Positions 45,774 to 54,274 of a stretch of 64,000 nt of DNA are shown piece by piece. Location of the stretch: contig JAEZHI010000038.1 in assembly GCA_023436885.1 (NCBI GenBank), positions 124,001 through 188,000 on the forward strand. The letters are read 5' to 3'. Origin of the DNA: Pseudomonadota bacterium. GTDB lineage: Bacteria; Pseudomonadota; Alphaproteobacteria; Rhizobiales; Pleomorphomonadaceae. Made by a program: the position numbers and the translations under genes. Position 1 is the first letter of the stretch; every line of letters starts with the position of its first letter. Under the pieces are notes generated by a model, which did no database searches, had not been told where the DNA came from, and saw only the letters and a program-made list of their open reading frames with translations.

Positions 45774-47096
45774 ATGGAAACGCCGCTCGACATTATCGAT
45801 CGACTTGCCGCGCGTTGGCCGAAAGGCTTCGATCTTTCGCTCGGTCGGATCAGTCGGCTTCTCGGTGCCCTCGGGCATCCCGAGCAGCGCCTTCCGCCCG
45901 TTTTTCACGTTGCTGGCACCAATGGCAAAGGGTCAACCGTCGCATTCCTGCGGGCAATCCTGGAAGCCGAGGGGCTTCGGGTCCATGCGGACACGTCGCC
46001 GCATCTCGTGCGCTATAACGAACGCTTCCGTCTCGCCGACAGGCCAGGCAAATCGAGCCTTGTCGACGACGCCACTTTGGCCGATGCGCTTTCACGTGCC
46101 GAGAGGGCCAACGGCGATGAGGCCATCACTCTCTTCGAACTTTTGACCGCGGCCGGCTTTCTGCTTTTTGCCGAGCGGCCCGCCGACGCATTGCTGCTTG
46201 AGGTAGGGCTCGGTGGCCGGTTCGATTCAACGAACGTCATCGACCGGCCCGCGGTGTCGGTGATTACCTCGATTTCCCTCGACCATCAGGCTTATCTTGG
46301 CAATACGGTCGAAAAGATCGCCTTCGAAAAGGCCGGGATCATCAAGTCAGGTGCGCCCGTCGTGCTATCGCCCAATCCTGATGGCGTCGTCGCGGTGGTG
46401 GAGCGGGTGGCGGCGGAAGTTCGCGCCGGATCGCTTATGATTGGTGGGCAGGACTGGACCGCTTACGAAGAACACGGCCGCCTGGTTTTCCAGGATATCG
46501 ACGGTTTGCTTGATCTTCCAAGACCGCGCCTTCCGGGTGGCCACCAAATCAGCAATGCGGGCACCGCGATCGCCGCCGTGCGCGCGGCTGGATTCCACGT
46601 GAGCCAGGATGCCTTTGAACGTGGCATGGAGCGGGTCGAGTGGCCCGCGCGTTTGCAGCGTTTGACGGCGGGAGCCGTTGTCGAAGCTGCGCCCGAGGGC
46701 GCTGAGATCTGGTTGGACGGCGGTCACAATCCAAGCGCCGGTGAAGTGATTGCTTCCGCGATGGCAGACCTGGAGGAGCGCGTGGCGAGACCGTTGGTTC
46801 TTGTGGTCGGTATGCTGGTCACAAAGGATCCGGTTGGCTTCTTCCAGGCTTTCGCAGGCCTTGCCCGCCGTGTTTACACCGTACCTATCCGTGGATCCGA
46901 CGCGGCGCGCGACCCTCAGTCTTTGGCCGCGGATGCCAGGAGCGCTGGCGTTACCGCCATGGCTACCAACAACGTCACGGCGGCGCTTTCGCATCTCCGG
47001 GAGACTTGGTCGGGGCCGGCACCCCGTATCCTGATTTGCGGCTCCCTCTATCTGGCTGGCGAAGTCCTTGCCGACAACGGCATGCCGCCGACCTGA
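45774..47096 (+). CDS. folC: Folylpolyglutamate synthase / dihydrofolate synthase FolC
   Basis: Mur-ligase-family enzyme that adds glutamate to dihydropteroate and folates. The 440-residue protein has the P-loop HVAGTNGKGSTVAFLRAI near residue 47, the DTSPHLVRYNERF segment, and LDGGHNPSAGEV near 310. accD-folC is a conserved pair; in many Hyphomicrobiales trpFBA lies directly upstream of it, but here trpFBA is about 11 kb downstream. Confidence 0.95.
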   Translation: METPLDIIDRLAARWPKGFDLSLGRISRLLGALGHPEQRLPPVFHVAGTNGKGSTVAFLRAILEAEGLRVHADTSPHLVRYNERFRLADRPGKSSLVDDATLADALSRAERANGDEAITLFELLTAAGFLLFAERPADALLLEVGLGGRFDSTNVIDRPAVSVITSISLDHQAYLGNTVEKIAFEKAGIIKSGAPVVLSPNPDGVVAVVERVAAEVRAGSLMIGGQDWTAYEEHGRLVFQDIDGLLDLPRPRLPGGHQISNAGTAIAAVRAAGFHVSQDAFERGMERVEWPARLQRLTAGAVVEAAPEGAEIWLDGGHNPSAGEVIASAMADLEERVARPLVLVVGMLVTKDPVGFFQAFAGLARRVYTVPIRGSDAARDPQSLAADARSAGVTAMATNNVTAALSHLRETWSGPAPRILICGSLYLAGEVLADNGMPPT

Positions 47097-47101
47097 TCCC
47101 G

Positions 47102-47770
47102 TCACATCCGCTCTCGCCGCTCCGCCAGTTTCACCACGTGCACCATCAGCGCCGTCGCATAGAGCGGCGTCAGGATATTGAGGATCGGAATAGCGAGCAG
47201 GAGCGCAATCGAAAGACCGCCCAGCATAACCTTGCCGGAATGGGCGCTTCGGAATGCTCGCGCCGCTTCCGGCGGGCGGAAGCGCATAGCGACCTGCTCG
47301 AAATACTCCCGTCCCAGCAAATAGGCATTGACGATCAGAAAGACCGGAATGTTGAGGCCGGGCAGGAAGAGCAGCGGCAGCATGGCGATGTTCACCAGCA
47401 CTACGAAGGCAGTGAAACGCAGTGCCTGTAGGAGACCTGTCATCAACGGTTGCGAAACGCCCGGCTTGTCCGCAGGATAGCGCGTTCGTTCGACCACCTC
47501 AGCCACCTCGTCGGCGTAAAGGCCGGCGAACAGGGCGGTCACTGGCGCGACCAGAAACCCGAGGCCAACGAAAAGCAGCAAGCCGGCCAGCCAATCAACA
47601 GCCGTACGCCAGTTTTCCGGTAGGGTTGCCGCAAAATGTTCTGCGGCGGCAAAGGTGCCAATCCAGACCACCGCGAGCAACGCCAGAGTCAGGCCGGCCG
47701 ATTTCAAAAACACGGCCCGAAAGGGCGGAGTTGGGATGTCGCGCAATGCTAACAATACGGCATTCAACAT
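47102..47770 (-). CDS. EI24 domain protein, CysZ-like membrane protein
   Basis: A 222-residue inner-membrane protein with four or more hydrophobic segments (about 20-45, 60-90, 118-150, 185-215). It belongs to the EI24/CysZ family, whose best-known member imports sulfate; the substrate here is unknown. The ATG at 47770 with GGAGA is well supported. Both the ribosome site and the start codon lie in the loop of a perfect 12-bp inverted repeat, and codons 3-6 form one arm. It converges on folC with a five-base gap. Confidence 0.82.
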   Translation of the reverse strand: MLNAVLLALRDIPTPPFRAVFLKSAGLTLALLAVVWIGTFAAAEHFAATLPENWRTAVDWLAGLLLFVGLGFLVAPVTALFAGLYADEVAEVVERTRYPADKPGVSQPLMTGLLQALRFTAFVVLVNIAMLPLLFLPGLNIPVFLIVNAYLLGREYFEQVAMRFRPPEAARAFRSAHSGKVMLGGLSIALLLAIPILNILTPLYATALMVHVVKLAERRERM

Positions 47771-47801
47771 TCTTCGGTATTCTCCTTTAAATGCCGTATT
47801 G
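47753..47801 (-). promoter_or_regulatory. Perfect 12-bp inverted repeat enclosing the EI24 gene start
   Basis: On the minus strand CAATACGGCATT (47801-47790) and AATGCCGTATTG (47764-47753) are exact complements, separated by 25 bases that contain the AAAGGAGA ribosome site and the ATG. In mRNA this would present, or hide, the initiation region on a hairpin; in DNA it would be a symmetrical site for a dimeric regulator. It also lies 85 bases upstream of the divergent PfkB kinase gene. Confidence 0.7.
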
Positions 47802-47885
47802 GCGCGGCTTGTCGGTCAGTTGGGAATGGTCTACGCCAAATGAAAGAGCTGCCCGCTTCTATGACGGGCAAAGGAGACGTTTCAG

Positions 47886-48890
47886 ATGAGCCTCGACTTC
47901 GATGTGTTGACCATTGGCAACGCCATTGTCGACATTCTCTCACCCTGTGAGGAAGACATCCTGGTGAAACTGGGCGTCACCAAGGGGATGATGCGGCTGA
48001 TCGATGCCGCGGAAGCCGCTCGCATCTATGAAATGATGGGGCCAGCTGTAGAAGCGTCAGGTGGTTCGGCAGCTAACACCGCCGCCGGTATTGCCTCGTT
48101 GGGAGGCCATGCTGCCTATATCGGTAAGGTGGCGACGGATGCTTTCGGTGAGGTATTCAGCCACGACATTCGCTCGCAAGGCGTGCATTTCGAAACGCGT
48201 CCGCTTTTCGACGGTGCGCCTACCGCTCGCTGCATGATCCTGATCACGCCCGATAGCGAGCGGACCATGAACACCTACCTCGGTGCCTGCCATCATCTCA
48301 CGGTCGATGATATTGAGGAGAAGACAGTCGCCGCAGCGCGCTATACCTATCTTGAGGGTTTCCTCTGGGATCCGCCGGAGGCCAAGCTGGCCTTCCGAAA
48401 GGCGGCTGCGATCGCCCATGCTCATGGCCGTCTTGCCTCGATCAGCCTGTCGGACAGTTTCTGTGTCGATCGTTTCCGTGCCGAGTTCCTCGACCTGATG
48501 CGCTCCGGCACCGTCGATCTCGTCTTTGCCAACAAGGAAGAGGCCAAGGCGCTATACGAGACTCACGATCTCGACACCGCTGTTGCCTGTCTCCGGCGCG
48601 ACTGTAAGGCGGCGGCGGTGACGCTGGGCGGTGAAGGGGCGCTGGCCTTTGAAGGCGACGAGCTGGTGTCGGCGCCTGCTCTTCAGGTGGATGAGCTGGT
48701 GGATATGACCGGTGCGGGCGACCAGTTCGCTGCAGGTTTCCTGTTTGCGCGGGCGCGTGGCCTTTCACTCGCTGACGCCACGCGGCTTGGCTGTCTGGGC
48801 GGAGGTGAGTGCGTCGGCCACATTGGTCCTCGCCCCGCGGTCAGCCTTGCCCAGCTCGCACGCGATTCCGGCCTGAGGCTGCCCGCCTGA
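47886..48890 (+). CDS. PfkB-family kinase, probably adenosine kinase
   Basis: A 334-residue ribokinase-fold enzyme. The N-terminal substrate region (LTIGNAIVDILSPCEEDIL) and GGSAANTAAGIASLGG resemble bacterial adenosine-kinase-like members. The ATP site and catalytic Asp are in DMTGAGDQFAAGFLF near residue 278. The AAAGGAGA ribosome site supports the start. Substrate (adenosine, another nucleoside, or a sugar) is not decided by sequence. It diverges from the EI24 gene. Confidence 0.85.
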   Translation: MSLDFDVLTIGNAIVDILSPCEEDILVKLGVTKGMMRLIDAAEAARIYEMMGPAVEASGGSAANTAAGIASLGGHAAYIGKVATDAFGEVFSHDIRSQGVHFETRPLFDGAPTARCMILITPDSERTMNTYLGACHHLTVDDIEEKTVAAARYTYLEGFLWDPPEAKLAFRKAAAIAHAHGRLASISLSDSFCVDRFRAEFLDLMRSGTVDLVFANKEEAKALYETHDLDTAVACLRRDCKAAAVTLGGEGALAFEGDELVSAPALQVDELVDMTGAGDQFAAGFLFARARGLSLADATRLGCLGGGECVGHIGPRPAVSLAQLARDSGLRLPA

Positions 48891-48919
48891 GATCAGCCTT
48901 TCAGATGGCAGATTGAGCC

Positions 48920-48994
48920 GAAGCCGCGTCAGCGGCTTCCGACGCCCAGTGGTGCCGCGCGAAGCGGGTCTTTCGCGGCAAAGCCTCGAAAGAC
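48920..48994. terminator. Two hairpins between convergent genes
   Basis: GAAGCCGC/GCGGCTTC with a GTCA loop (48920-48939) and GTCTTTCG/CGAAAGAC with an 11-base loop (48968-48994) fill the 142-base gap between the kinase and dehydrogenase genes. Both stems are perfect eight-pair helices. Neither has a clear T-run, so bidirectional termination is inferred from position. Confidence 0.5.
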
Positions 48995-49032
48995 GAAAAG
49001 CGGAGCGGAAGCCTAAGGGTCGGAGGCCCAAA

Positions 49033-50019
49033 TTAAAGCATTGAAGGCAGGACGCGGTCGGGCAGATGATGTTCGTCCATGAAGGCGCGGATGTTGACGA
49101 TCACCTTCTCGCCCATCTCGATGCGGCTTTCGATCGTTGCCGAGCCCATGTGGGGCAGTAACAGCGCCCGACCACATTTGACGAGCTTCGGGCTGATCGC
49201 CGGTTCCTGCTCATAGACATCGAGGCCGGCCCCTGCCAGTTCTCCCGCCACCAACATTCGCGTCAAGGCAGCCTCGTCGACGATCTCGCCGCGCGCAGTA
49301 TTGATGAGATATGCGTCCGGCCGCATGAGTTTGAGGCGCCGCGCCGAGAGGAGATGATAGGTTGCCGGGGTGTGCGGGCAATGGACCGTGACGATATCCA
49401 TGCGATTCAGCATCTGGTCGAGGCTTTCGCACCAGGTCGCCGAGAGCTTGTCCTCGACCTCGGACGATAGGCGATGCCGGTTATGGTAGAAGACCGACAA
49501 GCCGAAGGCCACGGCACGGCGGGCCACAGCCTGGCCAATGCGTCCCATCCCGACGATGCCAAGTTTTTTGCCGCGAAGGCGGCTGCCGAGCATCCCGGTC
49601 GGTGACCAACCTTGCCATTCTCCCGCCTGAAGCGCACGCATGCCACCTGCCATGTGGCGCGGCACGGCGAGGATCAGCGCCATGGTCATATCGGCAGTGT
49701 CTTCGGTAAGCACGCCCGGCGTGTTGGTGACGGCGATGCCGCGCTCGGTTGCCTTGATGACGTCGATGTTGTCGACGCCGTTGCCGAAGTTGGCAATCAG
49801 CTTCAGTCCGGGACCGGCTTGAGCAATCACACCGCTATCGACGCGGTCGGTCACTGTCGGCACCAAAACGTCCGCGATGCGACTGGCCTCGACAAGCTCG
49901 GCCTGAGTCATCGGTCGGTCGGTCGGATTGAGGCGAACATCGAAGAGTTCGCTCATGCGCGCTTCAACGACCTCGGGCAGCTTGCGCGTCACAACCACCT
50001 TAGGCTTTTTGCCGGCCAT
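49033..50019 (-). CDS. D-2-hydroxyacid dehydrogenase (glyoxylate/hydroxypyruvate reductase type)
   Basis: NAD(P)-dependent dehydrogenase of 328 residues. The Rossmann motif is GKKLGIVGMGRIGQAVARRA near residue 150. Catalytic residues appear in NTARGEIVDE (Arg), DVYEQEP (Glu) and LLPHMGSAT (His). The ATG at 50019 matches the usual N-terminus of the family. Overall it resembles bacterial glyoxylate reductases. The substrate is inferred. Confidence 0.88.
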   Translation of the reverse strand: MAGKKPKVVVTRKLPEVVEARMSELFDVRLNPTDRPMTQAELVEASRIADVLVPTVTDRVDSGVIAQAGPGLKLIANFGNGVDNIDVIKATERGIAVTNTPGVLTEDTADMTMALILAVPRHMAGGMRALQAGEWQGWSPTGMLGSRLRGKKLGIVGMGRIGQAVARRAVAFGLSVFYHNRHRLSSEVEDKLSATWCESLDQMLNRMDIVTVHCPHTPATYHLLSARRLKLMRPDAYLINTARGEIVDEAALTRMLVAGELAGAGLDVYEQEPAISPKLVKCGRALLLPHMGSATIESRIEMGEKVIVNIRAFMDEHHLPDRVLPSML

Positions 50020-50227
50020 ATTGCGTTTCGTCCTTCCAAAAGCTCGCCGATGGGCAGCAGCCTGTTGCCGCAAGTGTCGGCCAGCCGCCTCCGGGCGTCA
50101 ATCCGGCTGAGTTCGATCCGCGATCATTGGTTACTTGGCGGCGTTGACGCAACGTTAACTTCAAAAGGCAACCATTATACTAACGTCGCTTTTCGTGGCG
50201 GTGAGTGCGTTGGTCGTGGAAGGTGGG

Positions 50228-50752
50228 ATGGCAATGGTGGCGGCGAGGCTAGGGGCGGCGGCAATTCTGGCCGTGGGACTACTGCTCGCGCCCTCCTCTA
50301 TGGCGCAGAACACCACTGTCGGTAGCTCAGGGCTACCGGTGCCGCGTTTTGTCAGTTTGAAATCTGATTCCGTCAACGTCCGCCAAGGGCCGTCGCGCGA
50401 TCAAATAGTCGTCTGGCGCTATGTGCGCGCCGGCATGCCTGTGGAAATTACCCAGGAATTTGAAAACTGGCGGCGTATTCGCGATTTCGAGGGCGGTGAA
50501 GGCTGGGTCTTTCACTCGCTGCTTTCGGGAACCCGGACAGCCATCGTTGCGCCTTGGGCTACCGACAAGAAGCTGATCGACCTTCATGCCAGTCCCAACG
50601 ACACAAGTCGTGTTACCGCGCGCGTCGAGCCAAAGGTGCAGGCGCCGGTCGAAAAATGCGATGGAACTTGGTGCCGGCTGAACGGCAAGGGATTCTCTGG
50701 CTGGGTGGCCCAGGCGTCTCTTTGGGGCGTTTACCCGGACGAGAAATTCTGA
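50228..50752 (+). CDS. Exported SH3-domain protein
   Basis: A 174-residue protein with a signal peptide (LGAAAILAVGLLLAPSSMAQ) cleaved around residue 25. Two bacterial SH3-like repeats follow: about 40-100 (SVNVRQGPSRDQIVVW ... GGEGWVFHSLL) and about 115-170 (ending FSGWVAQASLWGVYP). Such domains usually bind cell-wall peptides; the target is unknown. The ATG at 50228 follows GGAAGGTGGG. Confidence 0.82.
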   Translation: MAMVAARLGAAAILAVGLLLAPSSMAQNTTVGSSGLPVPRFVSLKSDSVNVRQGPSRDQIVVWRYVRAGMPVEITQEFENWRRIRDFEGGEGWVFHSLLSGTRTAIVAPWATDKKLIDLHASPNDTSRVTARVEPKVQAPVEKCDGTWCRLNGKGFSGWVAQASLWGVYPDEKF

Positions 50753-50824
50753 CGTCTCAAGAGGCGTGCTGCTCCAAAATGAGCTGAGGAGCCGTTATAG
50801 CCACCCCAGCTCTAGATCAACCGT

Positions 50825-51763
50825 TCAGAAGTGCGATTCGATGGCGTCCCATACCATTGCTGCCACGTCGGGGCCGCCGAGCCGCTTGATGGCACGAATG
50901 CCGGTCGGAGAGGTCACGTTGATCTCGGTCAGCTTGTCGCCGATGACGTCGATGCCGACGAAGATCAAGCCACGGTCCCTGAGTTCCGGCCCGATCGTCT
51001 CACAGATCTCGAGATCGCGCTTGCTGACCTCGGTGTTGGCCGCTGCTCCGCCGCGCACCATGTTGGAACGGAGATCCCCCTCAGCCGGTACGCGGTTGAC
51101 GAGGCCGGCGAACTTGCCGTCGACGAGAATGATACGTTTGTCGCCGGCCCTGACGGCGGGCAGATAGCGCTGGGCGATGAACGGGTCGCGCGACTGCGTC
51201 AGGAACAGTTCCAGGAAAGCGCTGAAATTGTCGTCGTCGGGCTTCACGTGATAGACGCCTTGTCCACCGGCGCCATAGAGCGGCTTCAGGACAATATCGC
51301 CAAATTCCGCGCGAAAGGCTTTGATCTCGGTCGGATCGCGGGTGATGATCGTCTCGGGCATCAGCTCGGGATAGTCCATCACCAGGAGCTTTTCCGGCGC
51401 GTCGCGCACTTCCGCAGGGTCGTTGACCACCAGCGTCGAAGGATGAATGCGCTCAAGCATATAGGTTGTCGAAAGGTAGGCCATGTCAAACGGCGGATCC
51501 TGCCGAAGCAGCACAACGTCGAGCGTCGACAGGTCGGTCTTTTCGGGTGAGCCCAGCGTGAAGTGATTGCCGGGCTCGTCGCGCACCGCCACCGGCTCGA
51601 TTGCTGCTGTCACGTGGCCCGAACGCAGCGTGAGCTTGTCGGGCGTGTAATGGAAGAGGCTGTGGCCACGCTTCTGTGCTTCCAGCATCAGCGCGAAAGT
51701 AGAGTCGCCCGCGAGGCGGATCGAGGCGATATGGTCCATCTGGACGGCGACGGAAAGGCTCAT
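50825..51763 (-). CDS. gshB: Glutathione synthetase
   Basis: ATP-grasp ligase that joins glycine to gamma-glutamylcysteine. The ATG at 51763 gives 312 residues beginning MSLSVAVQMDHIASI. The family segments RQDPPFDMAYLSTTYMLE, NDPAEVRDAPEKL and LKPLYGAGGQGVYHV (ATP-binding loop) are clear, and NVTSPTGIRAIKRL ends the catalytic part. A longer in-frame start at 51826 is not supported. It lies downstream of yraN, as in many alphaproteobacteria. Confidence 0.96.
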   Translation of the reverse strand: MSLSVAVQMDHIASIRLAGDSTFALMLEAQKRGHSLFHYTPDKLTLRSGHVTAAIEPVAVRDEPGNHFTLGSPEKTDLSTLDVVLLRQDPPFDMAYLSTTYMLERIHPSTLVVNDPAEVRDAPEKLLVMDYPELMPETIITRDPTEIKAFRAEFGDIVLKPLYGAGGQGVYHVKPDDDNFSAFLELFLTQSRDPFIAQRYLPAVRAGDKRIILVDGKFAGLVNRVPAEGDLRSNMVRGGAAANTEVSKRDLEICETIGPELRDRGLIFVGIDVIGDKLTEINVTSPTGIRAIKRLGGPDVAAMVWDAIESHF

Positions 51764-51838
51764 GGCAACAACTCGTTTTCGGAAAGGAATGCCGCTGTTT
51801 ATGAGCGGCTTCCGAACGGCGCGCAACGGGAAAGCGCT

Positions 51839-52195
51839 TCACGAAAAAGCGTTCTCGACATGGTGAGGCCAATGACGCGGACAAACCACGACGAGGTCGA
51901 AGCGCTGCGTGAAATCTGAAAATCGCGGATGTCTGGCCAGATAGAGATCGGCTGCTGCCTCGATCCGGTGATAGCCTTCGGCAGCGATGGCTTCGAGGCC
52001 GGCGTCCAGCGAGGGGCGTGCCTTGACTTCGACGAAAGCTAGCACTTTGCCGCGTCGCGCCACGATATCGATCTCGCCAAGCGGCGTTCGATAACGGGTC
52101 GCCAGCACGCGATATCCCTTGAGACGCAGCATCCACGCAGCAAGGCTCTCGGCAACCAGTCCACGAGCGTAATTGGTCCGATGGTCTGCTTGCAT
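51839..52195 (-). CDS. yraN: YraN family (UPF0102) endonuclease-like protein
   Basis: A 118-residue protein with a PD-(D/E)XK-type nuclease core: GEIDIVARRGKVLAFVEVKA (about residues 42-61). The family is widespread; its role may be in recombination or DNA uptake but is not firmly known. The ATG at 52195 lies four bases after the LysE gene stop. Longer starts would run into that gene. Confidence 0.88.
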   Translation of the reverse strand: MQADHRTNYARGLVAESLAAWMLRLKGYRVLATRYRTPLGEIDIVARRGKVLAFVEVKARPSLDAGLEAIAAEGYHRIEAAADLYLARHPRFSDFTQRFDLVVVCPRHWPHHVENAFS

Positions 52196-52199
52196 CGGC

Positions 52200-52823
52200 C
52201 TAGCTCTGTTCAAGCGCAAGTCGCGCTCCAAGGCCGATGAGCAGTGTTCCGGCGGCGCGTTGTGCCCAACGCCCAAGCGAAGGCGAAGCGCGCAAACTGG
52301 AGAGAATACGGCTAGCTCCGAGAACGGCGACAAGATCAGCGGCTGAGAACATCACATTGGTGATCGTTCCCAAAACCAGGAACTGGATCCACACGGGTGC
52401 GCCGTCGGCGCTGACGAACTGGGGAAGGAAGGCCACGAAGAAGATCGCCGTCTTGGGATTAAGCAACTCGACCAAGACGCTTTGGACGAACGCTTGCCTC
52501 GGCGCGGTGACGGATGTGTTTGCACCGGTGTCGGCTGGATGGCCTTTGACCAACCGCCATCCTATGAAAACAAGATACGCAGCGCCTGCTAGCTTCACCA
52601 CGAGATAGGCGATGGGGACGGCGTGAAACAGAACCGACAAGCCCATGGTCGCCGCCAGCACGTGCGCATAGCCGCCGATATGCACGCCAAGGGCTGCCAT
52701 CAGTCCGACCCGCCTGCCACCGGCCAGCGTCCGCGCGGCGGCATAGAGCATTGCAGGTCCAGGGACGAAGGCGAACAATGCCGTTGAGACCAAGAAGGCA
52801 ATCAAGAGGTCGATAGGCGGCAT
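52200..52823 (-). CDS. LysE/RhtB family exporter (second copy)
   Basis: A 207-residue inner-membrane exporter with about six helices. It shows the LysE-family start (TALFAFVPGPAMLYAAARTL), GGRRVGLMAALGVHIGG and LVELLNPKTAIFFVAFLPQF. It is distinct from the copy at 36.6 kb. It is inserted between rsmI and yraN, which are adjacent in many relatives, and packed tightly with both (18 and 4 bases). Confidence 0.87.
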   Translation of the reverse strand: MPPIDLLIAFLVSTALFAFVPGPAMLYAAARTLAGGRRVGLMAALGVHIGGYAHVLAATMGLSVLFHAVPIAYLVVKLAGAAYLVFIGWRLVKGHPADTGANTSVTAPRQAFVQSVLVELLNPKTAIFFVAFLPQFVSADGAPVWIQFLVLGTITNVMFSAADLVAVLGASRILSSLRASPSLGRWAQRAAGTLLIGLGARLALEQS

Positions 52824-52841
52824 TGACGGGCTCCTGCTGGG

Positions 52842-53789
52842 TCAGGCTTCGGGCGGTGGGTAATCACCGTCGCTGTTGCCGCCGGTATCGAGAACGGCTT
52901 TCAGTTTGAGGGCGAGCGCATAGACTTCCTTGCGCGGCCGACCGGTAGCTTTGGCCACTTCGGCGGCGGCTTGGCCCGCGCCCTTGGTTTCCAGTGCAGC
53001 CGACAACAGGGCCTCGATGTCGTCCTCGCCAGCTTCTTCGCCCATAGGCGCACCGACCACCAGGACGATCTCGCCGCGAGGCGGATCTGCCTCGGCACCG
53101 GCTGCCAACTCGGCGAGCGTGCCGCGCCGAACCTCTTCGAAGCGCTTGGTCAGTTCGCGACAAAGCGCCGCCGGCCGGTCGGCGCCCAGCACTTCCGCCA
53201 TGTCCACCAGCGTTTCGGCTGCACGGTGCGGCGACTCATAGATGACTAGCGTTGTAGGCACTGCGCGAAAATCGCCGAGCCGATTGCGGCGAGCGCCGGC
53301 CTTGTGGGGCAGGAAGCCCAGGAACAGGAACGTGTCGGTGGGCAATCCCGCCGCGACCAGCGCGGAGAGTATGGCCGACGCGCCGGGAATCGGGATCACC
53401 TTGATACCCTCGGCAAGCGCTTCCTCGACAAGCTTGTAGCCGGGGTCGGAGATCAGAGGCGTCCCGGCGTCCGACACCAGTGCGAGACGCATCCCGCCGC
53501 GCAGCATGGCAAGAAGCCGTGGCCGCTCGCGAGGTGCGTTGTGCTCGTGATAGATGGCGAGCGGCTTGCGGATGCCGTAGCGATCGAGCAGGACCGCGGT
53601 GACGCGACTATCCTCGCAGACGATGAGGTCAGCGCCCGCCAGAACATCCAGTGCGCGCAGCGAAATGTCGGCAAGATTGCCGATCGGCGTCGCTACCGGA
53701 TAGAGGCCCGGTTCAACCGGCTTGCCGGCAAAGGCAGCGCCATCGATCGAGTAGCCGGTTGTGGCTACCTTGCCGCCTGTCTCGCTCAT
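52842..53789 (-). CDS. rsmI: 16S rRNA (cytidine1402-2'-O)-methyltransferase RsmI
   Basis: SAM-dependent enzyme of the tetrapyrrole-methylase fold that modifies C1402 in the decoding centre. The 315-residue protein has GLYPVATPIGNLADISLRAL, CEDSRVTAVLLDRYGI, HEHNAPRERPRLL, SDAGTPLISDPGY and IYESPHRAAETL. The start overlaps the end of the Dabb gene by four bases. Confidence 0.96.
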   Translation of the reverse strand: MSETGGKVATTGYSIDGAAFAGKPVEPGLYPVATPIGNLADISLRALDVLAGADLIVCEDSRVTAVLLDRYGIRKPLAIYHEHNAPRERPRLLAMLRGGMRLALVSDAGTPLISDPGYKLVEEALAEGIKVIPIPGASAILSALVAAGLPTDTFLFLGFLPHKAGARRNRLGDFRAVPTTLVIYESPHRAAETLVDMAEVLGADRPAALCRELTKRFEEVRRGTLAELAAGAEADPPRGEIVLVVGAPMGEEAGEDDIEALLSAALETKGAGQAAAEVAKATGRPRKEVYALALKLKAVLDTGGNSDGDYPPPEA

Positions 53790-54091
53790 GACGATGTCCG
53801 TTCTTCCCTCGCCGTGAAGTCGGCCGCCATCCTGAGCTCCCGCAGGGGACGCACCGCAGCGATAGATGCCTCATAGCTCGCGTGGGCCTTGAAGGCATCG
53901 AGGGCCGCCGCATCGGCAAATTCGCCATAGACAACGAAGTCGACGTCATTGCCGAGGCTGTCGAGCTTCAGGTTTTCGCCTACCTCGAGATGAAGGGCGT
54001 GCGGGTTGGATTCGAGCAGACGGAGGCCATCGAGCACTCTGCTACGATCGGCTTCGGAACGAACGGAGAAGTAGACGATATGTCTGATCAT
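53786..54091 (-). CDS. Dabb (stress-responsive alpha/beta barrel) domain protein
   Basis: A 101-residue protein beginning MIRHIVYFSVRSEADRS, the typical Dabb start, with the VDFVVYGEFADAAALDAFKAH helix near residue 65. The family forms ferredoxin-like dimers; the molecular role is mostly unknown. The ATG at 54091 follows AAGGGAAA. Its stop overlaps the rsmI start, so it is first in a run to gshB. Confidence 0.85.
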   Translation of the reverse strand: MIRHIVYFSVRSEADRSRVLDGLRLLESNPHALHLEVGENLKLDSLGNDVDFVVYGEFADAAALDAFKAHASYEASIAAVRPLRELRMAADFTAREERTSS

Positions 54092-54274
54092 GAATTTCCC
54101 TTGACCGGCGCCCCAAGTCCCACTTTCTAGCTCCCAAAACCACACTTTGGCGTGAAAATCGAGCCGTCCTGGCTATTTCCTGGCCTCTCCACCGGTAAAT
54201 GCCGTGTAAGGAGTTGCATCTATGGCCGTTTGTCATTGAAATGGCAGCGGATGTTTTTGCGGCGGAAGGTTAAG

